A stretch of DNA of 64,000 bases from Aquiflexum sp. TKW24L. GTDB lineage: Bacteria; Bacteroidota; Bacteroidia; Cytophagales; Cyclobacteriaceae. Shown here one piece after another: positions 25,604 through 35,640 of this stretch (position 1 is the first letter of the stretch; every line of letters starts with the position of its first letter). Location of the stretch: NCBI RefSeq assembly GCF_023502205.1, contig NZ_JAMFLG010000002.1, positions 62,001-126,000 of the forward strand, in the 5' to 3' direction. Both the position numbers and the translations under genes were made by a program. The notes beneath the pieces are model-generated. The model worked only from the letters and a program-made list of their open reading frames with translations, had not been told where the DNA came from and searched no databases.

Positions 25604-28066
25604 ATGGCTTCGGATACCCCAAAAACAAATACTTTCAGAAAAAAAGGTGAAACCAAACCAAAAGCACAAGAAACCCAATCCGGGAAGTTTTCTTTGGCTT
25701 TTGCTAAGGACAAAAGGATACCTCTGGCATTGGGGATTATTTTGATGTCTTTTTCTGTGTTTTTGTTTTTTGCCTTTCTGAGCTATATTTTTTCAGGAAA
25801 AGCTGACCAAAGTCTAGTGGTTTCCGAGATGGAACAAGGAATCAGGACCACGGCATCTGAAGCGAGAAATTGGCTTGGATTGTTTGGAGCCAAGATGTCA
25901 GATATTTTTATCAGGAGGTGGTTTGGGTTGGCTGCATTTCTTCTCCCCCCCTATCTATTCTTCCTTGGATTTAAATTGGCCTTCAAAAAATCTTTGGTTT
26001 CACTTTCTAGATATAGCGGCTTTGCGCTGTTTTTTGCATTTTGGATTGGGCTCGTGACAGGATATTTTGTTCAATTGGCAGATGGCTATAGCACATTGGG
26101 ATATATCAGTGGAGGTTTTGGATTTGAATTGGGATTATTGGCAGATGAATTTTTGGGATGGGGAACCATCATTTTGATCCTAGGTTCAATTTTAATTTTC
26201 ATTATCTTTTATTTCAATATCAACCAACTCGATTGGATACAGAATATTGGTTCCGCAAAAATTAAAGAAGAGAATGCTGTTTCAAAATTTGAGGCTGAAG
26301 TCGAGGCTAAGCTAAAGGAAGAACAGGATGAACTTGATTTGGAAGATGAATTGGAAGAATTCGATCTGGAAGAAGAGGCAAGTTCATGGACCATCAAATC
26401 GGATGAAAAAGAAAAAACTGTTCCTGCCAAAGGCCCTGTTTTCAATATTCAGGGAGATGACATTTTAGAAGATGAGCCTTTTGTAGAAAAAGTGGAGGAA
26501 AAGAAATTTGCCATCAACAAACCCAAAGAAGAAAAAACAGCCCTTGAGGTAGAAAACCTCGATCCATATGACCCGACATTGGATTTGCCGCATTATAAGT
26601 ATCCGACTCTGGATTTGCTCAATGAATATGATGTCCAGAAAGTGACTGTATCAAGGCAGGAACTTGAGGAAAATAAAAACAAAATCGTCGAGACGCTTGT
26701 CAATTTTAAAATCGGCATCCAGGAAATCAAAGCTACCATCGGCCCCACTGTTACCCTATATGAAATCATCCCTGATCCGGGAGTGAAAATTTCCAAAATC
26801 AAAAATCTGGAAGATGACATTGCCTTGAGTTTGGCGGCCTTAGGAATCAGGATCATCGCCCCGATGCCCGGCAAAGGCACAATCGGGATAGAAGTTCCAA
26901 ACAAGAACCGGGAATTGGTTCCTGCCAAAGCGGTTTTGGGAACAGAAAAGTTTTTGCACAGCGACAAGGATTTGCCTGTTGCATTGGGCAAAACCATTTC
27001 AAATGAAGTCTTTGTCATGGACTTGGCAAAGATGCCTCACTTGCTCATGGCAGGGGCCACAGGTCAGGGTAAGTCTGTTGGATTAAATATGATCTTGGCT
27101 TCTTTGGTGTATAAGAAGCATCCTTCACAACTGAAGTTTGTGCTCGTCGATCCTAAAAAAGTGGAACTAACGCTATTCAACAAAATTGAAAGACATTTTC
27201 TTGCGAAACTTCCGGGAACTGATGAGGCTATCATCACAGATACCAAAAAAGTAATATATACCCTCAATTCTCTTTGCATCGAAATGGATAACCGTTACGA
27301 CCTGCTCAAAGATGCGGGTTGTAGAAACCTCAAAGAATACAATGCAAAGTTTGTAGCAAGAAAACTCAGTCCTGAAAAAGGGCACAAGTTTATGCCATAC
27401 ATTGTCTTGGTGATTGATGAATTGGCAGATCTGATGATGACTGCCGGCAAGGAAATTGAAGCGCCTATAGCTAGACTCGCCCAACTTGCGAGAGCGATCG
27501 GGATCCACTTGGTCGTGGCAACGCAAAGGCCTTCTGTCAATGTCATCACAGGTATCATCAAAGCCAATTTTCCTGCAAGACTTTCCTTCAGGGTTACTTC
27601 CAAAATTGATAGCCGAACTATCCTTGATGCCGGTGGTGCCGAGCAATTGATCGGGATGGGAGACATGTTGCTTTCCCAAGGATCAGACGTGACACGAATT
27701 CAATGCGCATTCCTAGATACCCCTGAGGTGGACTCCATCTGTGATTGGATCGGAGCGCAAAAAGGCTATCCTGATGCCTATTTATTACCTGAGTTTGCGG
27801 GTGAAGAAGGCGAAGGAAGTCTCTCTGATGTGGATTTGTCTGACAGGGATCCGCTTTTTGATGATGCTGCAAGATTGATTGTTTTGCATCAGCAAGGAAG
27901 TACTTCACTAATCCAAAGAAAACTGAAACTTGGCTATAACCGGGCCGGAAGGATTGTGGATCAATTGGAAGCTGCGGGAATTGTTGGTGCTTTCGAGGGC
28001 AGCAAAGCAAGGGAGGTATTGATACAAGATGAGGCAAGTTTGGAACGGTTATTGAACAACCTGTAA
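25604..28066 (+). CDS. ftsK: DNA translocase FtsK/SpoIIIE
   Basis: Septum-located motor that clears and aligns chromosome ends and activates Xer recombination. The 820 residues show four transmembrane helices in the first 210 residues, an acidic linker (about 215-330), the beta and alpha motor domains with Walker A GATGQGKSVGLN near residue 484 and Walker B VLVIDELADLMM near residue 603, the ARAIGIHLVVATQRPSVNVI segment, and a C-terminal gamma winged-helix (about 755-820) that reads polarity sequences. The linker is short compared with E. coli FtsK. Confidence 0.95.
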   Translation: MASDTPKTNTFRKKGETKPKAQETQSGKFSLAFAKDKRIPLALGIILMSFSVFLFFAFLSYIFSGKADQSLVVSEMEQGIRTTASEARNWLGLFGAKMSDIFIRRWFGLAAFLLPPYLFFLGFKLAFKKSLVSLSRYSGFALFFAFWIGLVTGYFVQLADGYSTLGYISGGFGFELGLLADEFLGWGTIILILGSILIFIIFYFNINQLDWIQNIGSAKIKEENAVSKFEAEVEAKLKEEQDELDLEDELEEFDLEEEASSWTIKSDEKEKTVPAKGPVFNIQGDDILEDEPFVEKVEEKKFAINKPKEEKTALEVENLDPYDPTLDLPHYKYPTLDLLNEYDVQKVTVSRQELEENKNKIVETLVNFKIGIQEIKATIGPTVTLYEIIPDPGVKISKIKNLEDDIALSLAALGIRIIAPMPGKGTIGIEVPNKNRELVPAKAVLGTEKFLHSDKDLPVALGKTISNEVFVMDLAKMPHLLMAGATGQGKSVGLNMILASLVYKKHPSQLKFVLVDPKKVELTLFNKIERHFLAKLPGTDEAIITDTKKVIYTLNSLCIEMDNRYDLLKDAGCRNLKEYNAKFVARKLSPEKGHKFMPYIVLVIDELADLMMTAGKEIEAPIARLAQLARAIGIHLVVATQRPSVNVITGIIKANFPARLSFRVTSKIDSRTILDAGGAEQLIGMGDMLLSQGSDVTRIQCAFLDTPEVDSICDWIGAQKGYPDAYLLPEFAGEEGEGSLSDVDLSDRDPLFDDAARLIVLHQQGSTSLIQRKLKLGYNRAGRIVDQLEAAGIVGAFEGSKAREVLIQDEASLERLLNNL

Positions 28067-28085
28067 AAATTCAGAATTTAAATAC

Positions 28086-28101
28086 AGAGGCCTTTGCCTC
28101 T
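28086..28101 (+). terminator. Weak hairpin between ftsK and lolA-like gene
   Basis: AGAGGC and GCCTCT around a CTTT loop, a perfect 6-bp stem, 19 bases after the ftsK stop. Only two T follow, so it may be a partial terminator or an mRNA processing element. Confidence 0.35.
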
Positions 28102-28110
28102 TCTACCATA

Positions 28111-28764
28111 ATGAAAAAACTCCCACTAATTTTATTTTTCCTAAGTGCATTTGCCAGTTTGGCTTTTGCACAATCAAAGGATCCAAAAGCCAAAGCAGTT
28201 TTGGACGGGGTCAGTCAAAAATATGCATCCAACAAAGGACTCAAAGCAAGTTTTGAGTTTTCTTATTCAGATGTTTCTGATAGTCGCGTCCAAAATCAGA
28301 ACGGTGAAATCGCCATCAAAGGAGATAAATATCATCTGAAATTACCTGAGCAGGAGATTTTCAACAATGGAAAAACTGTGTGGACCTACATCGTATCTGA
28401 CAATTACAAGGAGGTGACGATCAACAATGCCTCCGATATGGAAAATGAACTGACCCCGTCTTCTGTGTACAACATTTACCAAAAAGGATATAATTACAAG
28501 TTGCTAGGGGAAAAGACAGAAAACGGTGTGGTAATCCAAGAAGTAGAACTCACCGCCGAAAAGCCCAACGCACCATTCAAAAGGGTAAAGTTGTTTGTTG
28601 ATAAAAATAGAAAGGACCTGATCAGTTGGGAAATCTATGATGACCAAGGTGGTATTTTTAAATACAAGTTCAAGTCTGTCAATACCAATGCTGAACTGAC
28701 AGATGACTATTTCACATTCAATCCGCAGAAATACGGAAAGGTAGAAATAATCGATCTCCGCTGA
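28111..28764 (+). CDS. LolA-like outer-membrane lipoprotein carrier protein
   Basis: Periplasmic chaperone candidate of 217 residues. A Sec signal peptide (AFASLAFAQ, cleavage near residue 21) precedes a domain with the LolA pattern: [23 protein letters not shown], then [29 protein letters not shown] (by position about residues 65-95), forming the half-barrel. The family carries lipoproteins from the inner to the outer membrane. It is 44 bases downstream of ftsK, an arrangement I recall from other Bacteroidota. Confidence 0.85.
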   Translation: MKKLPLILFFLSAFASLAFAQSKDPKAKAVLDGVSQKYASNKGLKASFEFSYSDVSDSRVQNQNGEIAIKGDKYHLKLPEQEIFNNGKTVWTYIVSDNYKEVTINNASDMENELTPSSVYNIYQKGYNYKLLGEKTENGVVIQEVELTAEKPNAPFKRVKLFVDKNRKDLISWEIYDDQGGIFKYKFKSVNTNAELTDDYFTFNPQKYGKVEIIDLR

Positions 28765-28780
28765 TTTTGATTTTTATCCC

Positions 28781-28788
28781 TACTTTTG
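28781..28788 (+). promoter_or_regulatory. Putative -7 promoter element for pyrF
   Basis: TACTTTTG matches TAnnTTTG, 17 bases before the ATG of pyrF. No well-spaced -33 element is seen. Confidence 0.45.
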
Positions 28789-28804
28789 GGAAAAATTATT
28801 CAGA

Positions 28805-29623
28805 ATGACCCGACAAGAATTATTTGAACAAATCAAAATCAAGCGATCTTTTTTGTGCGTAGGCCTAGATACTGATCTCAATAAAATCCCAAGCCATCTG
28901 CAAAAAGAGGATGATCCCATTTTTGAATTCAACAAACAGATAATCGATCAAACTGCAGACTTTGCAGTGGCCTACAAGCCCAATATTGCATTCTATGAGG
29001 CATTGGGTCCAAAAGGTTGGGAAAGCCTTCAGAAGACCTTGGATTATATTCCGCAAAATATTTTTAGCATAGCAGATGCCAAGCGGGGCGATATCGGAAA
29101 TACTTCCGGCCTTTATGCCAAAGCATTTTTTGAAACCATGAATTTTGACTCCATTACAGTGGCTCCATACATGGGCATTGATAGCGTTAGCCCTTTTCTT
29201 TCTTACGAAAACAAATGGGTCATATTATTGGCTTTGACTTCCAATGAAGGTAGTTTGGATTTTCAATTTTCTGAGTTGAAAAATGGTAAACCAGTCTATC
29301 AAGAAGTCCTAGAAAAGAGCAGCAAATGGGGCAATCCGGACAATATGATGTATGTAGTCGGAGCGACACGAGGAGAAAAAATCGGTGAGGTAAGAAACAT
29401 TGTCCCTGAGAATTTCTTTCTTGTCCCTGGAGTTGGGGCACAAGGTGGAAGTCTGGAAGATGTAGCCAAATATGGAATGAACAGCAACTGCGGACTATTG
29501 GTCAACTCTTCGAGAGGAATCATTTACGCAGGAAAAGGTGCTGATTTTGGATCCGAAGCCAGAAAAGAAGCTAAAAAGCTACAACAGGAAATGGAAGTTC
29601 TTTTAAACCAATATTGCTTCTAA
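28805..29623 (+). CDS. pyrF: Orotidine 5'-phosphate decarboxylase
   Basis: Last step of UMP synthesis. The 272 residues fit the longer type 2 form. [15 protein letters not shown] holds the first active-site Asp; [16 protein letters not shown] follows; [13 protein letters not shown] carries the DxKxxD catalytic signature; [12 protein letters not shown] and [12 protein letters not shown] are the phosphate loops. It ends before a bidirectional terminator shared with the convergent isomerase gene. Confidence 0.94.
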   Translation: MTRQELFEQIKIKRSFLCVGLDTDLNKIPSHLQKEDDPIFEFNKQIIDQTADFAVAYKPNIAFYEALGPKGWESLQKTLDYIPQNIFSIADAKRGDIGNTSGLYAKAFFETMNFDSITVAPYMGIDSVSPFLSYENKWVILLALTSNEGSLDFQFSELKNGKPVYQEVLEKSSKWGNPDNMMYVVGATRGEKIGEVRNIVPENFFLVPGVGAQGGSLEDVAKYGMNSNCGLLVNSSRGIIYAGKGADFGSEARKEAKKLQQEMEVLLNQYCF

Positions 29624-29636
29624 AGCCATATCAAAT

Positions 29637-29683
29637 CATAAAAAAAGCCATGGAAACTTCTAAAAGATCCCATGGCTTTTTTT
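29637..29683. terminator. Bidirectional terminator between pyrF and the isomerase-like gene
   Basis: GCCATGG (29647-29653) pairs with CCATGGC (29670-29676), flanked by an A-run on the left and seven T on the right, so it can terminate both convergent transcripts. Confidence 0.85.
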
Positions 29684-29700
29684 ATTTCATCCATTAAAGA

Positions 29701-30540
29701 TTAATTCTCAGCCATCACTTTTTTGATGTAAGCCACACTTTGCGGGATTTGTTGAACAGACCTAGAAGACTCATCTTCAATAATCAGGTATTTCGCACCT
29801 GACTTTTGAGCTTGTTTGATCAGTCCTTTAATGTCGATATCTCCTGTTCCGAGTACCACGTTAGTCTCTACATCTCCTTTTCCATCAGAACTTCCCAGGG
29901 TACCTTTGGCCCTGTCTTTTAAGTGGAGCAAGGGAAATTTGTTAGGGTACTTTTTCATGATAGCCAAAGGATCACCTCCACCCATCTGCACCCAAAACAC
30001 ATCCATATTGAAATCGAAGTTTTTGGCATTTTTGAGCATTTCATCAAATAGAACACCTTCGCCATGTGCCGTAAATTCATAGCCATGTGGATGATAACAC
30101 AAAGTAATTCCGGCATCCTTTAGGGTTTTACCTGCCTTGTTGAAAAGCTCCACAGCAGCTTGCGTCTCTTTGATGCTGAATTTTCCCGAAGTATGGGGAA
30201 TCCAGGTACAAGTTGCATATTTTGCCCCATAAGCTTTTGCATTGTCTATGATCACCTGCGGATTTTCCTGCAATTGCTTATAATCTGCCCCGACACCCAC
30301 TACCGAAAGGCCAAGTCCTGAAATAAAAGTTTTGTATTCATCCTGACTCATGCCGTAAGTTCCACCACCTTCAAGGAATTTGATTCCCATTTTGGGGATA
30401 AGTGCATGGGTACCTTTGACATCGGTTTTCATTTCATTGCGCAGGCTATACATCTGCAATGCAATCTCTTGTGCATGTACCTGTGCTGATATGATAATCA
30501 CAATAACTAAACTGAATAATTTTAAAATAAGGTTTTTCAT
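29701..30540 (-). CDS. Exported sugar phosphate isomerase/epimerase-like TIM barrel
   Basis: AP-endonuclease-2-like TIM barrel protein, 279 residues, with a Sec signal peptide (residues 1-23, VHAQ). Metal-ligand candidates are Glu in KFLEGGGTYG, His in CYHPHGYEF, Asp-x-x-W in NMDVFWVQMGGGDP, His in LLHLKD and Glu in LIIEDESS. Cytoplasmic relatives isomerize or epimerize sugars and inositols; export points to a periplasmic substrate. It is the left edge of a stretch of exported sugar-related genes. The substrate is unknown. Confidence 0.85.
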   Translation of the reverse strand: MKNLILKLFSLVIVIIISAQVHAQEIALQMYSLRNEMKTDVKGTHALIPKMGIKFLEGGGTYGMSQDEYKTFISGLGLSVVGVGADYKQLQENPQVIIDNAKAYGAKYATCTWIPHTSGKFSIKETQAAVELFNKAGKTLKDAGITLCYHPHGYEFTAHGEGVLFDEMLKNAKNFDFNMDVFWVQMGGGDPLAIMKKYPNKFPLLHLKDRAKGTLGSSDGKGDVETNVVLGTGDIDIKGLIKQAQKSGAKYLIIEDESSRSVQQIPQSVAYIKKVMAEN

Positions 30541-30690
30541 AGGTCCTAATGGGTTTGTTTGGAGGAAGTTAGTAAATCAGATTATAATGACATCCAAGAA
30601 TGTGACTGATGGAATTTTTTCCATACTAAAAAAACAAAATGTGATTTTTGCGATACTTTGCTAAATTACTTGTCCAAAACATATTAACCC

Positions 30691-31737
30691 ATGAAAGATT
30701 TTTCAAGACGACAATTTATCAAGCAATCCGCCTTGGCAGGCGCCACAATGGCGATAGCTCCTTCTATTTCTTTTGCAACCCAACCTGACACCATCATTGG
30801 TCACGGGGATTTCAAATATAAAGTAAATACCTCTTGGGGAAATCTTGATCCCGCCAAATTTCCGGTGGTCAATTGCCACGAAATGGTCATGGACAAAAAA
30901 GGCAGACTGCTGATGGTAACCGATGAGGCTAAAAACAACATCCTTATCTACGACCAATCGGGAAAATACATCGATTCTTGGACTTTGGGTTTGGGATCTG
31001 CACATGGTCTAAGTCTTGCCAATGAAGGTGGGGAGGAGTTTTTATGGATCGTAGACAATGGCGGCAGGGTCATCAAAACCGATCTTAAAGGAAAAATAAT
31101 CACAGAAACAGCTACACCGACAAGTCAGGGAATCTATAAAGAAGGGATGCGCTACACTCCAACCGAAACTGTCGTCGCACCAAATGGTGACTTGTATATC
31201 ACCGATGGCTATGGCTCGCAGTATGTACTTCAATATGACAGCAAGGGAAAATTTATACGGATGTTTGGCGGTGATGGACACGGTGATGCCCAATTCAAAA
31301 CAGTCCATGGAATAGCCGTCGATCAAAGAAAAGCAGGAACTCCTACCCTACTTTGTACTTCCCGTGGACATAATTCATTCAAAAGGTTTACAATGGAAGG
31401 TGAATATTTGGAAACGCTTTTCCTTCCCGGAGCTTTTGTTTGCCGACCTGTCATCCATGGCAAAAATCTCTATGCGGGGGTTTGTTGGTCAAGATCCAAA
31501 TATCTGGAGCAAATGGACAACTCAGGGTTTGTAACGATTTTGGATGAAAACAATAAAGTCGTCTCTAATCCTGGTGGTACCCAACCAAAATACATCGATG
31601 GAGAGCTCCAATTGATGATTCAAAAAGAGCCAATTTTCAAACATTGCCACGATGTATGCATAGATCAAGATGAGAATATCTATGTCTGTCAGTGGAATGC
31701 CTCAAAAAGTTATCCCATCAAACTTACACGGGTATAA
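30691..31737 (+). CDS. Tat-exported NHL-repeat (six-bladed propeller) protein
   Basis: Protein of 348 residues with a twin-arginine signal (DFSRRQFIKQS, then a hydrophobic stretch to about residue 30). The body is made of NHL-like blades, such as GDLYITDGYGSQYVLQYDSK and KNNILIYDQSGKYIDSW. A His-rich end (FKHCHDVCIDQDENIYVCQ) may bind metal; peptidyl-amidating lyases share this fold. It diverges from the isomerase-like gene by 150 bases and converges on the DUF1080 gene. Function unknown; a periplasmic lyase or binding role is inferred. Confidence 0.78.
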   Translation: MKDFSRRQFIKQSALAGATMAIAPSISFATQPDTIIGHGDFKYKVNTSWGNLDPAKFPVVNCHEMVMDKKGRLLMVTDEAKNNILIYDQSGKYIDSWTLGLGSAHGLSLANEGGEEFLWIVDNGGRVIKTDLKGKIITETATPTSQGIYKEGMRYTPTETVVAPNGDLYITDGYGSQYVLQYDSKGKFIRMFGGDGHGDAQFKTVHGIAVDQRKAGTPTLLCTSRGHNSFKRFTMEGEYLETLFLPGAFVCRPVIHGKNLYAGVCWSRSKYLEQMDNSGFVTILDENNKVVSNPGGTQPKYIDGELQLMIQKEPIFKHCHDVCIDQDENIYVCQWNASKSYPIKLTRV

Positions 31738-31749
31738 TCCTTCAAGTCT

Positions 31750-32511
31750 TTAATTTCCAGAGGTCAAAAGAGGAGCGATTTGTTCTGCCGAGATAACTCC
31801 TGAAGGCAATTCTGTGATTTTCAGATTTCTGAAATGAATCGGGGCGCCTTCAGATTCCAAGCAGATATATCCTTTCTTTTGACTTGCTTGGCTGATGCCA
31901 TTGACAAACTTTCCGTTTACAGAGAGTTTTATCACACCATCGACGCAAATGACCACATAAGTATTCCACTCTCCCTTGCCCAAGCAACGGTTTTCTATGG
32001 ATTTACTTCGGGTTCCCCGTGGGGTATCAGGTACAGTAGTCACTCCGCCTACTCCAAACAATTCACCATGAACGTAGGCAATTGGAGGTAAGACACCGTC
32101 TTTTTTGTTTTGATTTACCCAATCCAATTCCAACATCTGCACTTCTACGCCATCAGGCAGCCTTTGTTCTCCGGGGACAGCACTACTCCAAACAAAGGTC
32201 CCTGAGTTTCCCCCAAGTTCCATGTGCTTCCACTCGATGTGCATGATGAAGTTTTCATATTGCTTTTCAGATCGGATCACTCCAATGGGCAATCCCCTAC
32301 ATACCAGTTCCTGCCCTTCAAAATACCAGGTGTCTTTTTCTGTATTGACATTATACCATTTTAAAGGAGTTTCTTTTGGCGACTGATCGGAAATGAGGGC
32401 TTCTATTCCTCTTGATTTTCCAAACTCAAATAGATATTCCTGACAATGCGCTGAGAAATTTTGCGCTAGAAATAGGAGAAAGACAAAGGACAATGATTTC
32501 AGGATTTTCAT
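31750..32511 (-). CDS. Exported DUF1080 protein (3-keto-disaccharide hydrolase domain)
   Basis: Protein of 253 residues with a Sec signal (about 1-23, FSAHCQE; a lipobox-like cysteine is possible). One DUF1080 jellyroll covers residues 40-245: [30 protein letters not shown], the [11 protein letters not shown] stretch and [20 protein letters not shown]. Pfam names the family for hydrolases that act on 3-keto-disaccharides made by oxidoreductases. It lies 62 bases downstream of a Gfo/Idh/MocA oxidoreductase on the same strand, which fits an oxidize-then-cleave pair in the periplasm (inference). Confidence 0.85.
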   Translation of the reverse strand: MKILKSLSFVFLLFLAQNFSAHCQEYLFEFGKSRGIEALISDQSPKETPLKWYNVNTEKDTWYFEGQELVCRGLPIGVIRSEKQYENFIMHIEWKHMELGGNSGTFVWSSAVPGEQRLPDGVEVQMLELDWVNQNKKDGVLPPIAYVHGELFGVGGVTTVPDTPRGTRSKSIENRCLGKGEWNTYVVICVDGVIKLSVNGKFVNGISQASQKKGYICLESEGAPIHFRNLKITELPSGVISAEQIAPLLTSGN

Positions 32512-32573
32512 TTGGCGGAAATTTTTTGGAAAGGATTTTTAAAAAGGAAATCTATCGGGGAAGGAAAGTTTGG

Positions 32574-33887
32574 TCAAAAAAACTTGGTCTTTCCTGGGAT
32601 GGCAACAGCGGGGACAGGCCATTTGAGATCCCAATCATATTCCTCCAATTTAGGCCCTAAAGTTTGGGTGGAGTTGAGCGCTTCTTGCCATCCGATGGTT
32701 TGCCCGGTGTAGCCGACCATTCTCCCCAAAACCGCCAACATCGTACTGTTTGCCATCAGGTCTCCTTCATTGATTGGTTTGCCAGATCTTATAGCCGCAA
32801 ATAATTCCTCATGTTGGGTTTCATAAGGATTGTTTTTTTCACCCTCATAATTCCAAGCATTTTGACCATCAATTCGATGGATTTGTCTTCCGATGTCCAC
32901 AATGGCATTTCCATTTCTTCCCATGATTTCTGCCTTGTTGACATTGGAAGCCCCTTGCTGCTGTCTACTGAAATGGATTCCTTTTGCACCATTTTCATAT
33001 TCATACTCTATGGCAAAGTGATCGAAAATGTTTCCATATTTTTCTTCGGTTCGTGATTGTCTTCCACCCGACCCCGTGGCTTTGACAGGAAGTTTGTCAC
33101 CAAAAGCCCATGACATCATGTCAAGACTATGCACCATCATTTCTACAATATAATCGCCCGAAAGCCAATCATAGTAATACCAATTCCTCAATTGGTACTC
33201 CATTTCTTTCCATTCTGGCTTTCTGTCTTTGTACCATAATCCTCCCCCATTTCTTACCGTAAGCACGGAAGCTACTTCACCAATCTCTCCCTTATTGATT
33301 CTTTCAAAAAGAGCTCTTTTGGGAAAATCATATCGAAAAGTAAACCCTGATACCACAGAAAGATTTTTGGCCTTCGCTTCTTTGGCTGTTTCCAAAACGC
33401 TCCGAACTCCGGGAGCATCCACCGCTACGGGTTTTTCACAAAAGACATGCTTACCTGCCGCAACCGCAGCTTTGAAATGACCAGGCCGGAATGCAGGAGG
33501 AGCAGTAAGGATAACGACATCCACATCGGATTCAATTACATTCTTATAGGCGTCAAAACCCACAAAACGGTTTTCTTTATCCACCTTGACCTGATTGGGA
33601 TTTGCTTCAAAAAGTGCCTGATAAGATTCATCCAAATAATCGGAAAATATATCTCCCATACAGGTCAGGACGGCGTCATTATCAGCTTTCAAAGCCTGTA
33701 GTGCCGCTCCGGTTCCCCTGCCTCCACAGCCAATCAAACCCACTTTGAGTGTATTGTTTTTGCTAGCATAAGCAGGATTGATCTGAAATACAAAAGGTAG
33801 AGCGGCACTTCCTATCAAGGCCGTCCCGGTGGATTTAAGGAATTCCCTCCGGTCTTTTTTTTCGGGTGAATATGTTTTATCTGACAT
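32574..33887 (-). CDS. Tat-exported Gfo/Idh/MocA family oxidoreductase
   Basis: NAD(P)-dependent sugar oxidoreductase, 437 residues. The Tat signal is KKDRREFLKSTGTALIG, with a hydrophobic core to about residue 40. The Rossmann motif is GLIGCGGRGTGAA (near residue 52) and the catalytic lysine lies in FCEKPVAVDAPG. The C-terminal beta-sheet domain includes YYDWLSGDYIVEMMVHSLDM with the conserved His. Tat export suggests it folds with its cofactor bound before crossing the membrane. It is the likely first gene of a two-gene unit with DUF1080. Confidence 0.9.
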   Translation of the reverse strand: MSDKTYSPEKKDRREFLKSTGTALIGSAALPFVFQINPAYASKNNTLKVGLIGCGGRGTGAALQALKADNDAVLTCMGDIFSDYLDESYQALFEANPNQVKVDKENRFVGFDAYKNVIESDVDVVILTAPPAFRPGHFKAAVAAGKHVFCEKPVAVDAPGVRSVLETAKEAKAKNLSVVSGFTFRYDFPKRALFERINKGEIGEVASVLTVRNGGGLWYKDRKPEWKEMEYQLRNWYYYDWLSGDYIVEMMVHSLDMMSWAFGDKLPVKATGSGGRQSRTEEKYGNIFDHFAIEYEYENGAKGIHFSRQQQGASNVNKAEIMGRNGNAIVDIGRQIHRIDGQNAWNYEGEKNNPYETQHEELFAAIRSGKPINEGDLMANSTMLAVLGRMVGYTGQTIGWQEALNSTQTLGPKLEEYDWDLKWPVPAVAIPGKTKFF

Positions 33888-34256
33888 ATGGTGGCAGTAT
33901 TATTTTGGGTATCGATATGAGAATTTATTTCAATTCATTCAAATTCTTAATTACCAGTAAAATACTATTTATCAGGACTATTTCAAAAAGAATTAGAATT
34001 AGACCTGAATCTCAAACCTATAATCCTTCTTGGAAGGATTGACTAAAAGATTATTGAATTAAGGAGCTTTGAATAAATAAAAATGAAATAGCGGCAATTA
34101 AAATCCATTGGAACAAAGTTGAAAGTGGTGGAGATTTTGAATTTACCTGTCCAGTAAAAAATCTTTTGAGCCCCGCAATTAATCAATATATTGTAAAGAA
34201 AGGATATCTAACCTCGAGCCATTTCTACAAAATTAACTTACAACACCCCTGATAAT
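33888..34256. other. Divergent intergenic region, no gene seen
   Basis: 369 bases between two divergent Gfo/Idh/MocA genes. It is AT-rich. The only structure I see is an 8-bp inverted repeat (34022-34029 with 34033-34040, a 3-base loop), far from both starts. No open frame with coding character and no clear TAnnTTTG element is visible. Confidence 0.5.
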
Positions 34257-35609
34257 ATGAAACCATCTACAGATTCCAGAAGAGATTTTCTCAAAAAATC
34301 CATCGCAGGTACTGCGGTTTTTTCGATTGGAGGAATACTTCCTGCCTTCAGTCCAAAGAGCTATGGAAAAATCATTGGAGCCAATGATAGAATCAAGATT
34401 TCAGTGATGGGAGTCAACAGCAGGGGAAATGCCTTGGCACAGAATTTTGCAAACCAACCAAATGCAGAGGTCATCCATATCTGCGACGTAGATCAATTAG
34501 CAGCAGAAAAATGCATCAGCGCGGTTTCCAAAATCCAAAACTCTACGCCAAAAGCTACTCCTGATTTTAGAAAAAGCCTGGAAGACAAGGATGTAGACGT
34601 GTTGGTGATTGCAGCCCCTGACCATTGGCATGCCCCGGCAGCCATTCTCGCCTGCAAAGCCGGAAAGGATGTTTATCTAGAAAAGCCTTCCAGCCATAAT
34701 CCCAACGAAGGAGAAATATTGCTTCAAGCTGCCGCCAAATACAAAAGATTGATCCAAATGGGTAACCAAAGAAGGTCATGGCCGAATGTGGCCGCCGCCA
34801 TCAAAGAAGTCCATGATGGTGCAATCGGTAGGCCTTATTATGCCAAAACATGGTACACCAACAACCGGGGACCGATCGGTATCGGAAAAAAAGTGGCAGT
34901 CCCCTCCCATCTCGATTATGATTTATGGCAAGGCCCAGCCCCACGAGAAGATTATCGGGACAATATCATCCATTACAATTGGCATTGGTTCTGGAATTGG
35001 GGAACAGGCGAAGCATTGAACAATGGTACGCACATGGTCGATTTGGCGAGATGGGGATTGGGAGTGGAATTCCCGACAAAAGTTACTTCTGCAGGTGGAA
35101 GGTACCGCTATCAGGACGATTGGGAAACCCCGGATACCCAAATGATCAATCTGGAATTTGAAAACAAAAGTATGATCAGTTGGGAAGGAAGAAGTTGTAA
35201 CGGTATTAACAATGAAGGATCGAGTGTGGGTGTGATTTTCTACGGGGAAGAGGGTTCTGTGAATATCGGAGGTGGCAATGCTTACTCCATTTATGACTTA
35301 AAAAACAAACTTGTCAAAGAAGTCAAATACGACCGTCCTGTTGATGCGCGAAATCTTTCTGATCCGACCCAAGAACTTGATGCGATCCATATCCAAAACA
35401 TGTTTGAAGGAATCAAAAAAGGAACTCCACTAGCAGCAGAAATTATCGGGGGACAGGCGAGTACACTCTTGGTCCAGTTGGGAAATATTGCGCAAAGGAC
35501 CGGTGAGACATTGAACGTGGATCCTAAAAACGGCCATATTATCGGGAGCAAAGAGGCGAAGAAATATTGGCAAAGGGATTACCAACCTGGGTGGGAACCA
35601 AAAGTGTAA
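34257..35609 (+). CDS. Tat-exported Gfo/Idh/MocA family oxidoreductase
   Basis: 450 residues. The Tat signal is DSRRDFLKKSIAGTAVF. The nucleotide-binding segment reads SVMGVNSRGNALAQNFA, less glycine-rich than usual, and the catalytic lysine is in VYLEKPSSHNPNEG. The C-terminal domain holds HYNWHWFWNWGTGEALNNG and GTHMVDLARWGL, with the active-site histidine. It is 31 bases upstream of a sodium:solute symporter and leads an operon ending in the NagB-NagA-like fusion. It is divergent in sequence from the two other copies nearby, so they are not recent duplicates. Confidence 0.9.
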   Translation: MKPSTDSRRDFLKKSIAGTAVFSIGGILPAFSPKSYGKIIGANDRIKISVMGVNSRGNALAQNFANQPNAEVIHICDVDQLAAEKCISAVSKIQNSTPKATPDFRKSLEDKDVDVLVIAAPDHWHAPAAILACKAGKDVYLEKPSSHNPNEGEILLQAAAKYKRLIQMGNQRRSWPNVAAAIKEVHDGAIGRPYYAKTWYTNNRGPIGIGKKVAVPSHLDYDLWQGPAPREDYRDNIIHYNWHWFWNWGTGEALNNGTHMVDLARWGLGVEFPTKVTSAGGRYRYQDDWETPDTQMINLEFENKSMISWEGRSCNGINNEGSSVGVIFYGEEGSVNIGGGNAYSIYDLKNKLVKEVKYDRPVDARNLSDPTQELDAIHIQNMFEGIKKGTPLAAEIIGGQASTLLVQLGNIAQRTGETLNVDPKNGHIIGSKEAKKYWQRDYQPGWEPKV

Positions 35610-35640
35610 ACCCAATTTCCCACTCCACCTCCACCCTACC

